Shown here piece by piece: positions 10,202 through 21,455 of a stretch of DNA of 64,000 nt; within the stretch, counting starts at the first letter, position 1, and each line of letters starts with the position of its first letter. The DNA is from Lomentospora prolificans (lineage: Eukaryota; Ascomycota; Sordariomycetes; Microascales; Microascaceae): positions 3,410,001 to 3,474,000 of the forward strand of contig JARFXM010000003.1 in NCBI GenBank assembly GCA_029532625.1, in the 5' to 3' direction. Below the pieces are notes generated by a model. The model was not told the origin of the DNA. It made no database searches and saw only the letters and a list, made by a program, of their open reading frames with translations. The position numbers and the translations under genes were made by a program.

Positions 10202-11706
10202 TCACGGAGTCCCGGCCGTCGCCTTCCTTTTCACCAGCCTAACCCATCTCCTTCGTCGCCACTGGCCTCTCCTCCCCATACCATCAAGGCTCTCTTCCCA
10301 GCTAGGTTGTTGAGGGACGGCAAGATGCTTCCCGGAATTTTCCGCATGGTCAATAACTCCAGCGCGAGCTTCGTTCTCGTCATAAATATCGTAGACCCAG
10401 CGCTCCCCCTCAGTCTCGACCTCCACACCCGTAATTATGCGTTCCTCAACCCACTCTCTGCTCCATAAATCGAGAGCCCACTTCTTCTCGCTCCATTCCC
10501 AGCTTTCCGGGGCAGCGACATCCTCGAAGAAGCGCGTGCCACGGGGCCGTTCGCCCGCGAGACGGTAGTATGAAAGGGGGTCATATGGCGAGGGCGAAAA
10601 GAGCCAGGGCTCCCATTCACCGGCCGAAGACATGCGCTGAAGTTCAAAGATTTCAACCTCGCGAGTCTCTGGGGCGGAGTCGAGAATAATGTCGTTGGCA
10701 ATCCAAGTGTCGAGGAAGCTGCGCGTCTTCTCAACTTGCGGCTCGACATGCGTCTTATGCATCGACGCGATGATCCGCGAAACTGCAGGGTGACCCATAC
10801 CGACCACGGCCCAGCCTACCACGAGGAAGATTGCCCGCCAAGGGAGCAAGTGTGCGGCTATACTCATAGTAATGGAGCCGAGAAACAAGCCGAGAAACAG
10901 AGCGGACGAGAGTGCTTCATTGGAAAAGTTGGTCAGAGGTACAATGGAAGCGACAATCTGGTCATGAGCCTCGCTGAAGTCATCCATCGAGTTCTGCAGG
11001 TCGCGCATATTGTGGAAGAAATCCCGGCTTAGTTCTTTTACAGGCTTCACAGTCATAGCCGGTGCGAGAGGCGGGCCGCGCGGGGAATAGGCAATGGCCG
11101 TTTCTGTCGAGGGACGCACGGGATTAGGCGCAGCAGGGTGTCGAGCTAGGAATGAAGGGATGAGGACGCCGATGATCATGACGGCGAGGGGGAGGACGGA
11201 CAGCAGATATGGGTCCAAGCAGATGAAGGTGTAGACGCCTAGTAGTGATAATGTGTGAGAATAACGCCGCCATGTAAGTATGCGACCCACGCGGCCTTGG
11301 AATTTGAATACTACTCCGATGCGTGCGTTGAAGCGACGGAAGTTGCTAGACATGGTCGTAATGTTGAAGTTGGGACGCTCGGAGGGGGAAGGCCCAGAGG
11401 CTAATTCGACGGTCTGGGGTTCCCCATCGCCATCGGGTGGAATAACTTGCTGTAGAAGCCTGAGGAGATATAAAAGTGAATATCCGTTGCGTTGATGCTA
11501 AAGCGACGGATATATCCGGGCACTTACTTCTCTAGGAGGCGATCTTGGAGGGCCGCCTTGTCACGAAGAGCAGCGACACGGCCTCTTATCCCTTTCCCCA
11601 GTGGAGTGCGCTGCCCTGTATCCGAGCGGTGATCATCATTGTTGTCCGCACGATCCGCGGCGGGCGCATCATCATTGACGAATATGCTGGTGGTGTATTC
11701 ATCCAT
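10202..11706 (-). CDS. Pex24-type peroxisomal membrane protein with DysF domain
   Basis: Predicted CDS complement(join(10202..11459,11528..11706)), 478 aa; the 68-nt intron (GTAAGT...TCAG) splits a Lys codon. The N-terminus is short, acidic and polar. Hydrophobic regions at about 129-164 and 246-282 could form membrane hairpins, separated by an amphipathic stretch (SRDFFHNMRDLQNSMDDF). A dysferlin-like DysF region spans about 325-445, with the paired Trp/Arg motifs EWEPWLFSP, WEWSEKKWALD and SREWVEERI. The C-terminus is basic. This order matches fungal integral peroxisomal membrane peroxins of the Pex24/Pex28-32 group, which act at ER-peroxisome contacts and control peroxisome number (family knowledge). 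Which member it is cannot be told here. The start is the first in-frame ATG. It is convergent with the GGPP synthase. Confidence 0.82.
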
Positions 11707-12454
11707 GGCAAATCCTCGTCTGGGAAATGGACCTCGACGAAAGCAGCGGAGTGATTCTGTTCGTCACTTTTTTTACCTAAAGGAACCCCAGGAGGTGAGA
11801 GGTGGACGGCTATTTTAGGCCTTGGAGATAAAACGTTCGCTCATACCTCGCATGCAGGATGGTTCGAAGTCAGATGGCGTCAAGAGAGCAGATGAAAACA
11901 GACGCACTAGAAATCGAGGCCAGAAGTGCAGGGGGAACGGCCCCAGGGAGGATCTATGCGATCTAAAATCGTGGCTAAGTTATGTATATGAGGAAAACAG
12001 GCCTTAGAAGTAGGATATCAGAGCCTGCCTGAATGAAGTGTAGGTGAGGCGATCGATAGCTCGCAGCCGCGCAGTTTGGTGTCTTGATCCAGTTGCATCA
12101 TACAGTGCCGGAGACAGTGCCCAGCTTGAATCACATGCTGGAATTATGAGAGCCGAAACGAATGCGGCTGATAACCTACAAGAAGGTAGAGCTTCATAAA
12201 CACAGTGCAGTTTAGCTGGCTAATGTTCTTCGCGCATCTGATGTTAACCACTCTTCTAGCACACCGGCCAAGGCGGCCAAGCCAGCCAAGCCAATCCATA
12301 TACTGAATAATTATATCAGCGCGCTGTACCTTTTGCACCTCGGAACTGGAATGAGGCTCAACTATGGAGAGTACGATCAGAAAGCCTATAATCACTACGG
12401 ACCTGCTTGATAGGAGTCTAAGCCTGTAACTGCATCAGTAAACCCCTTCCTCAT
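11707..12454. other. peroxin upstream region
   Basis: This holds the upstream region of the minus-strand peroxin gene and then passes into the decayed island. No coding sequence is recognised. Confidence 0.5.
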
Positions 12455-13640
12455 TTACAGACCCGGTAGCCACGGCCCCATGGTCTTCACCTCGGCTGAG
12501 ACCCGAGCATCGCCAGCGGTCCATATCGTATTCTCCACAAGCTCAGCAATGGGACTATGCTAAAATTTGGCTCCGTAATGACATGACTACAGCTCATTCG
12601 GAACAATATACTGGAAAGTTCTCATCTCGGACGTGTCCACCGAGGATTATCAGGCGCGCAGGGTTAGCACACTACGGCATAGCCTCATCTTCAAGACATC
12701 AAGTTGCCACAAACTGCCTGTATCTTCCACTCGACATATTTGAAATTTATGGACCGGATGGCTCTCATCTGTGTTTAGTTTATCCCGTACTCTGCCCAAC
12801 TGTTCAATGTTGCTTAGGGTATATTTAGCGCATCACGGAACCTCGAGAGCCAGCAGCTTAAGACAGGTAGGGAACCAAACGGCAACAGCTGTCGATATGC
12901 TCCATAGTCACCGTATATGCCACGGGCGTAAGTAGTAGAAGAGATCTGCCTTCTTTCTACACCCAATATACGAAAGACTAAGCTACTTATTCATGAGATA
13001 TTGCTCCGAGTAATAACATCCTACACCGTATCTCGGGTCTTAATAGTCTCACAGAGGCTATCTCCTTGACTTAGGTCAGTCATTCAAAGTTTCGCAGCCC
13101 CCAGATGGTAACGAGCTCGGAAAGCCTGCGCCGTTTCACTGGCCGAAGCTGATCATTGACAAAGTTGGGGGAATTGGGTCAGACTTGTGGGCTTTGGGCT
13201 GTACGCTCTTCGGAATCCGGACAGGGCGAAGGGTATATTGCCTGTTTGATAACGACGATTCTCACCTCAAGGTAGTGGTTCAGGTGTTAGGAAGATTATT
13301 ACCCGAGTTATAGTGGTCTACTGGGTGGGAAGCGTGGAGGAGGATATGAGGACGAACCAACGAGTATGGTTGTGCAGTTACCGCTAATGGTTGGGGGTAA
13401 CCTTAAGAGGCGTATCGGAAAGATGATGCGGGCATTACTAGTTCCGTCCATCCGTCGATTGCTCAAGATGCCCGGTCAATACGGGAGTAAGCAGCGATAG
13501 CGAGTGCCATAAGCGTATTTCCGATTTTGAGGAAGCCTTTACGGATTTGTTAGGCCATCTGTTGGCCTATGATCCAACAGAGCGGCTGCAAGACCAACAC
13601 TTGATCAATCATGAATGGCTCTCCTGTTACCGTCAGTATG
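12455..13640 (+). pseudogene. SRPK-like protein kinase pseudogene
   Basis: Fragments of one protein kinase appear in the right order on the plus strand but in three frames. A glycine-loop-like PYRILHKLSNG lies at about 12521. It is followed by a beta-strand piece IWLRNDMTT, then WKVLISDVSTED, then GPDGSHLCLVYPVL at 12751. Next come MLHSHRICHG at 12897, LDLGQSF (DFG equivalent) at 13065, SDLWALGCTLFGIRTGRR at 13179 and a C-lobe piece LLAYDPTERL near 13559. Frames change between blocks, and in-frame stops occur at 13311 (TAG) and 13347 (TGA). The ICHG catalytic loop and SDLWALGCTLFEIRTGR pattern are typical of fungal SRPK-like Ser/Thr kinases. One or two changes could be missed introns, but frameshifts plus stops argue for a dead copy. 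Confidence 0.8.
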
Positions 13641-15421
13641 GAGGTTTTCTTGGGCTGCATCGCCTGCCAACACTAAGAACACATTGGCACACTAGCACAC
13701 TTCGCTATAGCTCGAGAATAACTTCTCGTGCTCTTGCCGGAGGCCGTGCCTTCAGCGGAAACGCGATTCTCAGACAGCTTCCATGACTAATGAGGCTTTA
13801 TTTCCCTTTTCGTTCCACTTGATCAGCGAACTGGGCAATTTCCCCTAGTTTTGATGTCGCCCCTTTGAATGGTCGAGGACATCGGGACTGGTCTGCTGCT
13901 ACAAAGTGACTGACTGGGTATAAACCGTGGGATTCATCATACTAGGTTGAAGAGTAGCCCTTTGTGCCATAGCTTATAACCTGCAAGGCTCTGTCATGAT
14001 ACTTTAGTGTTGTTTGAACCGAACTCATTCGTCATCAAATCCATTCCTATAATGCAGGGTGATAGCCAGAATAGCTGTGCTAACTTAGGCTCAGAATATT
14101 AAGAGACGTTTTGCATTAGTCTCCAATAAGACTGATGCCGTTACAAGTTTTGCTTTACGGGACGCTTATCATGAGCCAGCGTGCCGCCGACCTGAGTGAA
14201 AGTGAAAGTTTTCTAGGCAGCGAAGGCAACGGCTATTGATACGAGCGACACCGATACGTGCCTTCTCTTAACCACATGAGCTATCACACTCACCCAAAGT
14301 TTGGGATCTAAGGATATACTGGTAGGGACATAACCCTTTCTATTGCAAGTGGAGAGAAACATCAAGAAACTGAAAATAGGACATACATCGATAGACTCAT
14401 ATAAAACCCCACATATAATCTGACGCAGAAGATCTTGTAGGTTTATTGTCCCTGTTCTCTATTGACCCGCTTGTGAGCATGTTTGCTGTTACTTCCCTCT
14501 TGCTCTCGTTCTCGCCCCCATTGCGAGAGGTATCTTCAAGTTCAACAACAGGAAGGTAAGAGGTGAGTAGCATATTAACTTATTCCTTCTTATAGAAGTT
14601 GAGTTGTGAGGATCATAAACACAGGCAGGAAGGAGCCCATCTAGGAATCGTGAATGCTGGCTCAATCCGTCACGTTTCATAGGCTACACTTTATATTTCT
14701 CTGTCGCCTCCAAACTCTTCATAGAATTTCTCAGATAGACTCTACTAATAGAGGTCCTCATGATTAGTTAATCATACTCAAACTCAACATGGAGACAACG
14801 GCTTTCCACAACTCGGCGCTGTCAACCCGGAGGGTGAATAAGCCACTCATCATCAGCCTATCCTGGTGGACTCTGACGGAAGCAACCATAGGTGCCAGCA
14901 AATATGTTACCCATATTCAGCGTAGATCAGATAGTATCGTCAGAGTGACACTGAGCACTCTTGCTAGTCGCATAAAAGGTCCTTAAAGGCCTAATAATAT
15001 GATCCCGAAGTATAGAGTGGCCGTGACAGCTTCGAAGTTGTCTTGGGACGGAGGGAGAGGCTGGGCTTAGAAATACCGCGGCTCGGCAGGTAGCCCTAGG
15101 TTACACAACGATAAGCATTGCAATAATTCGAGGCATGCTCAGGCTCGGTAGTATAGGAATAGTCTAGAGCGATTATCATCTTCGCCAGTGCTGGCATCAA
15201 CGCTCAATAACATAGGGACGAAGTGTGGAACCTAACTAATCCTGATTGACTCCTTCGGGACCTACTAAACTGATTGGTTAAATGATATATTTCGTTTGGA
15301 TTACGTTGCTTATCCTCCGAATCCTCCGAGTTAGTTATTTCGTGAGTCTGTCATATTGTCTGTCTTTCGTTCTACTTCACTACTACCTACCAAGCCTCAC
15401 TTTCGTCAAGGCCATGATTTA
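13641..15421. other. decayed island, nothing recognised
   Basis: This stretch is broken by frequent stops in all frames and lies between the kinase remnant and the orphan frame at 15422. No domain fragment, terminal repeat or RNA gene was recognised. It may hold remains too degraded to identify. Confidence 0.5.
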
Positions 15422-16492
15422 TTAGCATAGGGAAGAGGCCCCGTGGGCTCTGTTCTTTGCTTGTTCTAGATCTTGCAGGTCTATATGATCCCAATGACGC
15501 TTCTCCCAAACCATTCCTTCAGGCGCATAAAAAAACTCGTGAATGTGTTCCTTGATCTCGTTTGCAAGAGCCGTATAGCCTGGACTAGGCTTTTCGTAGC
15601 CGGCATTGCGTGCAGTATGGAACATGGAAACCTCTTCGAATCGATGACCGTCCAGTGTATACGAATCATCCGTGAGCGTCAGAGTGGGAAACCTTGGTGC
15701 CGTCGAAGGCTGCTGGCGCCCTCTCAGAAACTCTATCAATCCTTCCGTGGCCGATGCTCCTCTGTTCGAGTAACTAAGGTCAATGGCGCGTCTGATAGCT
15801 TGCATATCCCGGGATGTATCGGGATAAAGTTGATGCCCGTCCGGATGTACAGCCGCGCGGCAGGTCGCCAACGAATCAGCCATGAACTGGTACATATGCC
15901 CGAGCCGCATAATGCCATACGGGTTCTCTCTCTTGAGTCTTTTGTACTCTTCGTGAATTTTGGTGCTGTGAGGAACGAGAGTGCCGTACCCTGAGCGGGC
16001 AATGAGGTGAGGGCCAATTCTCTCGATATCGGGGAATTTGGTATTAGCGCGGGTCAACGTTATCCACTCGAAGGAAGGGTTGAATGTGGAAGTTGGGTGT
16101 GAGATATGGCGAACGAATTCAATGAAGGTACAAGGTCCAGGGATTGCACCTTGGCAGTCTTTAGCTACGCTCCCTTGGAAAGCGCCATGGATGACAAACT
16201 CCATTTTGTAAATGTGATAGTAGTGGAGGAGATCGTATCGTTTGGATATCTGAACTAAATCCTTGCTGGTCGTGACAGAAGGGAGGACGCCCATGGTCGG
16301 ACACCGAAGAAAGACACAAGCTGCATCGTGGCTATGGTACTCGCGGCTATTTTGTGTTGATAACTCTATGGTACGATGGTTAGTAGGTTGGCGTAACGCA
16401 TAGAAGATAGAGTCACACAGTTTAGTTACGCAGTCGGGGTTGGTTTCACGATCTGGGAAACTAGTTGCAAGACTTTGAAGAGAAAAGGGCAC
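15422..16492 (-). CDS. hypothetical protein, orphan frame with uncertain start
   Basis: The minus-strand frame is 356 codons long from a GTG and open back only to a TAA near 16526. The first in-frame ATG is at 16294, which would give 290 aa. The product is soluble, His/Tyr/Arg-rich, with no signal peptide or membrane segment. Visible stretches include GPCTFIEFVRHISHPTSTF, RENPYGIMRLGHMYQFMADS and DSYTLDGHRFEEVSMFHTA. I recognise no family. It sits between two pseudogenes, so it may itself have lost its 5' exon. A frame this long among stop-rich neighbours suggests recent or current coding. An upstream exon spliced in between 16500 and 16620 is possible but not evident. Confidence 0.45.
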   Translation of the reverse strand: MPFSLQSLATSFPDRETNPDCVTKLCDSIFYALRQPTNHRTIELSTQNSREYHSHDAACVFLRCPTMGVLPSVTTSKDLVQISKRYDLLHYYHIYKMEFVIHGAFQGSVAKDCQGAIPGPCTFIEFVRHISHPTSTFNPSFEWITLTRANTKFPDIERIGPHLIARSGYGTLVPHSTKIHEEYKRLKRENPYGIMRLGHMYQFMADSLATCRAAVHPDGHQLYPDTSRDMQAIRRAIDLSYSNRGASATEGLIEFLRGRQQPSTAPRFPTLTLTDDSYTLDGHRFEEVSMFHTARNAGYEKPSPGYTALANEIKEHIHEFFYAPEGMVWEKRHWDHIDLQDLEQAKNRAHGASSLC

Positions 16493-17058
16493 CAGACCCT
16501 TCCTCGACGGGGGAGAAAACGACTTTTATAGCTTTTTCTATAGCTCTCGCTACCTCGTACTCGCAGCTGTTCTCTTTGTGACTGTAGCGGTTCTCGCAGG
16601 CTTCATGTTATGCTAAGTCATGGAAAGCGAAAGTAGCTGTGAGGTTATACTTGAATAGAATATAGATAAGGGGGTCAGAGGTTCCTTCTAGTTTATATTG
16701 AAAATAATATAAGTCCGGGAGTCGAAGGCACCTTACAACTTAAATATCCCAGTTTTGATAGGAAGATGTAAGGCAGGTACAGAATATCACAGTTTTACTA
16801 CATATCATAGTTCCTTCTAGAAAATTTATATGCTGTAGATGTAGGACTGGAGCAGGCAGCTTCTTCCATCATGAAATGCTTGGGCAAGAAGGCTAGCTAT
16901 AAAGTCAGGAACTACTTCGTATTATAGGCATGGATTCCTCCAAAGCTCTCCTCTATTTCCCTTGTTTATAGACACTCGACATCCCTCCAAAAGCACACAC
17001 TTGGATGTGTGATAGTATTGCGTCTCTAAAGGATATAAGAAGTTTAGAGACCATTACC
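16493..17058. other. AT-rich spacer
   Basis: This is an AT-rich spacer between the orphan frame (minus) and the chitinase-like remnant (plus). Nothing specific is seen. Confidence 0.5.
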
Positions 17059-18853
17059 ATGCTTTTCATTATCTCTACGCTTGCCCTACTGGCCTTTGTG
17101 GCTAGTCTAGTGAGCTCAGACCCTTCTGCCCAATCCCTGGAACAGGACAATAACAGCCATGCCTTTTCGTCAACTGGACGGAGACTGAAATTGTTTTGAA
17201 GAGCTTCATCGATGGTGACGTGCCCTCGACGAAGACTTCTGTGGGAATGGCGCATCATGGACACAGCGTCAAGCTGGCGGATCCGGGATGCTTCCAACCG
17301 ACATGTAGCTTTCTCAGCGAGCTTCCCGCCGCTGATCACTGTACTGGGACACTAGGACTTTTAGCCGAATACGAAATCCTCAGCCTTCGTAATGAACTTG
17401 AGTTCAATGCGATAGGGGAGGTCAGTTTAGGATTGTCAGCAGACAGGGGCGCTACGCAAGACTTATACGATCCGGTATCCAAGTCCACTCGTCTACAATG
17501 ACCAATACATCAGCTGGCTCTATCAAGAAGCTAAGGCAGATTGGTACAGGCGCTTAGTGATTACAACGTCGGCGGTGTCGCGGACTGGATGTATGACCTA
17601 ACCCTTGGTGTGGATAATACCGTGCAGCGCATGAAGTATGAAACGAATAATATGGCAACTCCTCGCTGCGATTTTAGCCGTTCTTTCAAGAATTTGGAGG
17701 ATGTAGATAAGGCTATCTCAGACGATGGTGTTAACCCGGAGTGTGCTGGATTTTATTCTCTCACAGCCCTCGAAAGCATGCTGAGCGATGCAATCCAGGG
17801 TTATGCCGAAATCGACGGCTCCAAGTATGACATACACTGGGAATCCTATGTGAGTTTTGTCCAGGAGAGTATCCAGCCGCAGCTTGACAAGTGTCTCGAC
17901 TGGAAGGAAAATGGTCCGTGTAACAAGTATTTTCACTGCAAGTTTGAGGAGCTGGGCAAGGTTATGAATGGGGGTACCTGCCCCTTTGGCAAGTATGATC
18001 TTGCTAACGCCCTTGACTACACACTCACGTATACTCTCGAAGATGAACATGGCTTCTATAAGACCCTTCAAGATGAGTACGGCATTGAGAAGGACTGGGT
18101 GAGATTTGGCAAGCTCTCGACCAGGAAAGATGTCGCAGTGGCCCCAAGAAACCGAATCCTCCCACGAAGCGTCTTCTTCGACGCCAGGACTGCAAAACAT
18201 ACCGACGGGGGGGCTAAAAAACAAGCCCATGACGGTCGACAATGTCGAGGTCTATAACCTCAAGGCCGTTGTTGAAGCGGTCAGTGCCAATCTTACCGCC
18301 ATCCAAGCCGGTCTCACGGACCTACAAAGCTCCATTATCTGGGGAACGTGGCATGGGACGTGGATTGAACCGGCCCAAATGTACTCGATGCCTGTCTTCA
18401 TGCTCATGCAAGCAGTTGAGTCGATGAACGAAGCTGCCAAGATTGCAAAAGAGTACCAAAAGGAAAAGGACTAGCAGAAGAGGAAGGAGATGGCTCTCTG
18501 GATTGTCACTGAATTGCTGATTTTCCTTCCCTTCGCGGGACAGGCTTGCTGCAGCTATCGGCTGGACGTCGAGCACCATTGCACTGATCGGCCTACTCAT
18601 CGGAGCTGCGGGGGACCTCGCCTTGACCGGGGTAGACATTGTCGGGAATCCTAATGCGGCGCCCATAGCTGCGCTCTGATTGCTAATGTCGGTTGGGACA
18701 GCGGATATTGGAAGCCGAAGTGCTAAGCAAATCTCTGATATTGCCAACGCGAAGAAGGCCATGGACCCTGATGCTTTGTCGGGGCTCGGAGCTGTCTTCA
18801 AGCGCAATGACGATAAGTTGCAAGTGGTACTTGGTTTGTGCCGTAGGCCTTGA
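17059..18853 (+). pseudogene. remnant of killer-toxin-like class V chitinase C-terminal region
   Basis: Ordered fragments on the plus strand resemble the non-catalytic C-terminal region of subgroup C (killer-toxin-like) fungal GH18 chitinases. There is a signal-peptide-like start at 17059 and a block from about 17172 to 17450. A third block at about 17476-17545 is in another frame. The longest block, about 17553-18190, contains DYNVGGVADWMYDL and DWVRFGK; then follow a block at about 18200-18472 in a shifted frame and a last block at about 18542-18853. The last block has the hydrophobic Gly-rich segment and the ending SGLGAVFKRNDDKLQ, interrupted by TGA at 18677-18679. At least four frame changes plus this stop indicate a dead gene. 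No GH18 catalytic motif is present, so either it was lost or the ancestor was a stand-alone version. Family placement is from memory of the pattern. Confidence 0.68.
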
Positions 18854-21455
18854 GCGGAGCGCAATATCCGTGGTAATGGAAGCTCGTGCTTCCGGGTTGT
18901 GGACTCATTCTGAGTATCCGTGGTTGGCTGCTCATGGGTTTCCCGCCGAAGGAAAGGAGAACAGACATTTAAAGTATCAAGTCCAAGACGAAATCGGCTA
19001 GAAAAGATCCTGGTGAGAGATGGGGATCTGGAGGGAGGGGAGAGCGTTATATGGTAGTTTGAGTGGCGGAAAGGTCAAATAAAGTATGGCCACCTGTGTC
19101 AATACAATACGACTTGATGTAAAACTATTTAGATATTGCTTCCACATGATGTCCTATTGAAACCACTCTCCTGTGCTGGCGCCTGGGACTAGCCCCAAGC
19201 CTGTGACGCTTTGCCCCTATTTGCAAGGTTATTTCCCTTGAATCTTAGGGGATATCTCTTCCTTTGGGTGTATGGAAATGCTAGCTCCTGTCTTGTGAGA
19301 TAGCGCCTGTGGTGCGTCTTGGGGATCTACAGTGGGAGTATCCCATCGATTAAACCGTCGTCATCCATGAAAAAGTTGATATGCTATTTCCCACCTATGT
19401 TATTATAGTGGAGGTTTTATCCCTGTGTCCTTCTGTGGCTGGGACTCGCTCTCATCTCCAATTTCCTGACTGATGAGTGATCAAAGGTGAAACACGTAGT
19501 TGCATATGGTGATAATTTTCTCGATCACCTGGTTCCAAAGCCTGGCAAGTGGCCGCTGGAGGCATGCAGGGGATCCGAAACTCCGTCGAAAGGGATAAAC
19601 AATCTACGAGTTGTTTTGGAGCAACGTATTTGCAATGTGCCTTGCATATGCCATGCACCTCGGCTTCCTAGTCTGGTCAACGATTGCCGCATTGGGGCTC
19701 GACGAAGCTAGAGGGGATAGCCAGCAGTGGGGAGAGCAGCTCTGCGAGGAGCAATTTGTTTTCGTTAGGTGGGGAGTGAGGTTGACAGATGGGGAGGAAC
19801 GTGGGAGCTGTGCATGAGGCTTCAGTATTGGGTCGTTGCCCCATGTCTTGACGAAAGTACTTCGCCTACACGTGGTGCTTTCGTCAAGACATCTCGGCTT
19901 GACAGGTCCGGCTTGGACGTGCGGAGTCTCAAGTTATGATTGTCCTCACGAGGGCGGTTGAAGGACTACCACGAGGCTAGACTCTCTCTCTTCAAGTGGG
20001 ACGCGATGGCGTCCACGAGAAGGGCAAGATGCACGAGAAAGAGTTTAGAGCGAAGTCCACTTGTTTACAGTCTCTATGGGCAGTGATCAACAGCAATCGC
20101 GTCACTGGTGAGCAGTCTGAACAACCAACTGTGTGGTCTCTTATGAGATATTAGATATTAATAGGCGATTGGACTCTTATGGACGCACTTGTACTGGGTA
20201 CAAAGTGCATGAAGCGGATCTTGGGCCGGGATTAAGCCAATCTATCCAACTAGAACACCTTGGTGACGCCGGGAGCCAGCCTAATATGTCGGGAATTATC
20301 CAGGACAGCAGGAAACAGCCAGCATGCTCAGGTTTTACCTAAACTACAGCTCGAGACAACGGATACTGTTGAAAGGAGGGGACGGAACGGCGAGAGGCGA
20401 AACAATACAAGGGTACTTCACATTGTCGCTGCTTCGGCTTTTGGGAAAACCGTACCCAATACTTCGGACGTTTTTTTTTATTAGTCGAAGTATGTATGGC
20501 GGTGTAATCCAGAATTCTGTTATCATAGCATACGGCTGTATTATGCCTGTACTTCCGTACGACGAGAATCCCCCTTTCCCCAACTTGCCGACGAAATGGA
20601 CACAGTGGACAACAAATATTGGTGTCGCTGGTCAGGGCGGGCCTAAAATTACCAGAAAATAATAGCTGGATGGCATTTCCCCAAACAAACAGAGCGCCAG
20701 CTGGTTGAGCTCGAATTTGTTTTCAACCCCCTAACCCAAAATACGGTCTGTGGGTATTTTCCCTGTGGATTTCCAATATGAAGGCGAGGTGATTGGGAGA
20801 CATGTAGTAACCTGAAGGTCAAATTTTAGTCGGTGTTATTGATATAAACTGGCAGTTAGATACTTAGGTCGGCACGTAATTTGCGTGAGATAATCTGTAT
20901 TCCAATACTATTATTTAACTAAGCGTCGGATCCACCACTCGAGAAAAAGTACTGTAGCGGTAGCGCACAACCGATGGTCCGGTGGAAGGTCCCTTGTGCA
21001 CCAACCCACCTATTACCTGCCTCGCTTCGCATCTTCCTTCAATCCACTCCCTTCCTGTTGAAAGTGAGGGTTTGAACAAAAACAAGCACGACTCTCGACA
21101 TCCGTTCCTCACAACAACCCCCTGGTACCACTGCGCGGAACCAGGCAGTCACCAGCCAAGCGGACGAGGCTCACAGCGACGAGCCGTTCCAAGTCCAAGT
21201 CCTGTGCGTACTCCTTACACATCTGGGTTAGGAAGGTCCGAACCGTTGAACCTGCTCGCCAACCTCGTCCATCGCGCGTTTCGTCTCCCTGCGGAATGAG
21301 GTAGTCTCTGGATATCCTCAGATCCCTGACAAGGACTGAGCCTTGCCACGGCGAAGACGAAAACGAAAGAAACAAAAGAACAAAATCGAGACAGTGGTTC
21401 CTCGCCTGGTGGAGATAGGCTGCTTCTCCCCCTCGCCCCTTTCGAACTATTTCCT
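18854..21455. other. decayed island edge and pom1 upstream region
   Basis: There is no intact gene here. A perfect-to-near-perfect hairpin lies at 19843-19892. A short plus-strand hydrophobic frame near 19611-19710 (AMCLAYAMHLGFLVWSTI) may be a further gene fragment but cannot be placed. From about 20950 the sequence becomes CT/C-rich and probably holds the promoter and leader of the kinase gene at 21456. Confidence 0.5.
19843..19892. repeat. 18-bp inverted repeat, 14-nt loop
   Basis: Arms 19843-19860 and 19875-19892 pair over 18 positions with one G-T wobble; the core GTCTTGACGAAAG pairs perfectly with CTTTCGTCAAGAC. The loop is 19861-19874. It could be an RNA hairpin, a transposon-derived foldback piece or chance. 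No T-run follows that would suggest a Pol III terminator. Confidence 0.75.

Noticed and set aside
8166..11706. Terpene secondary-metabolite cluster around the GGPP synthase
   Set aside because: Neighbours are cdc14 and a peroxin. No cyclase, P450, prenyltransferase partner, transporter or pathway regulator is present.
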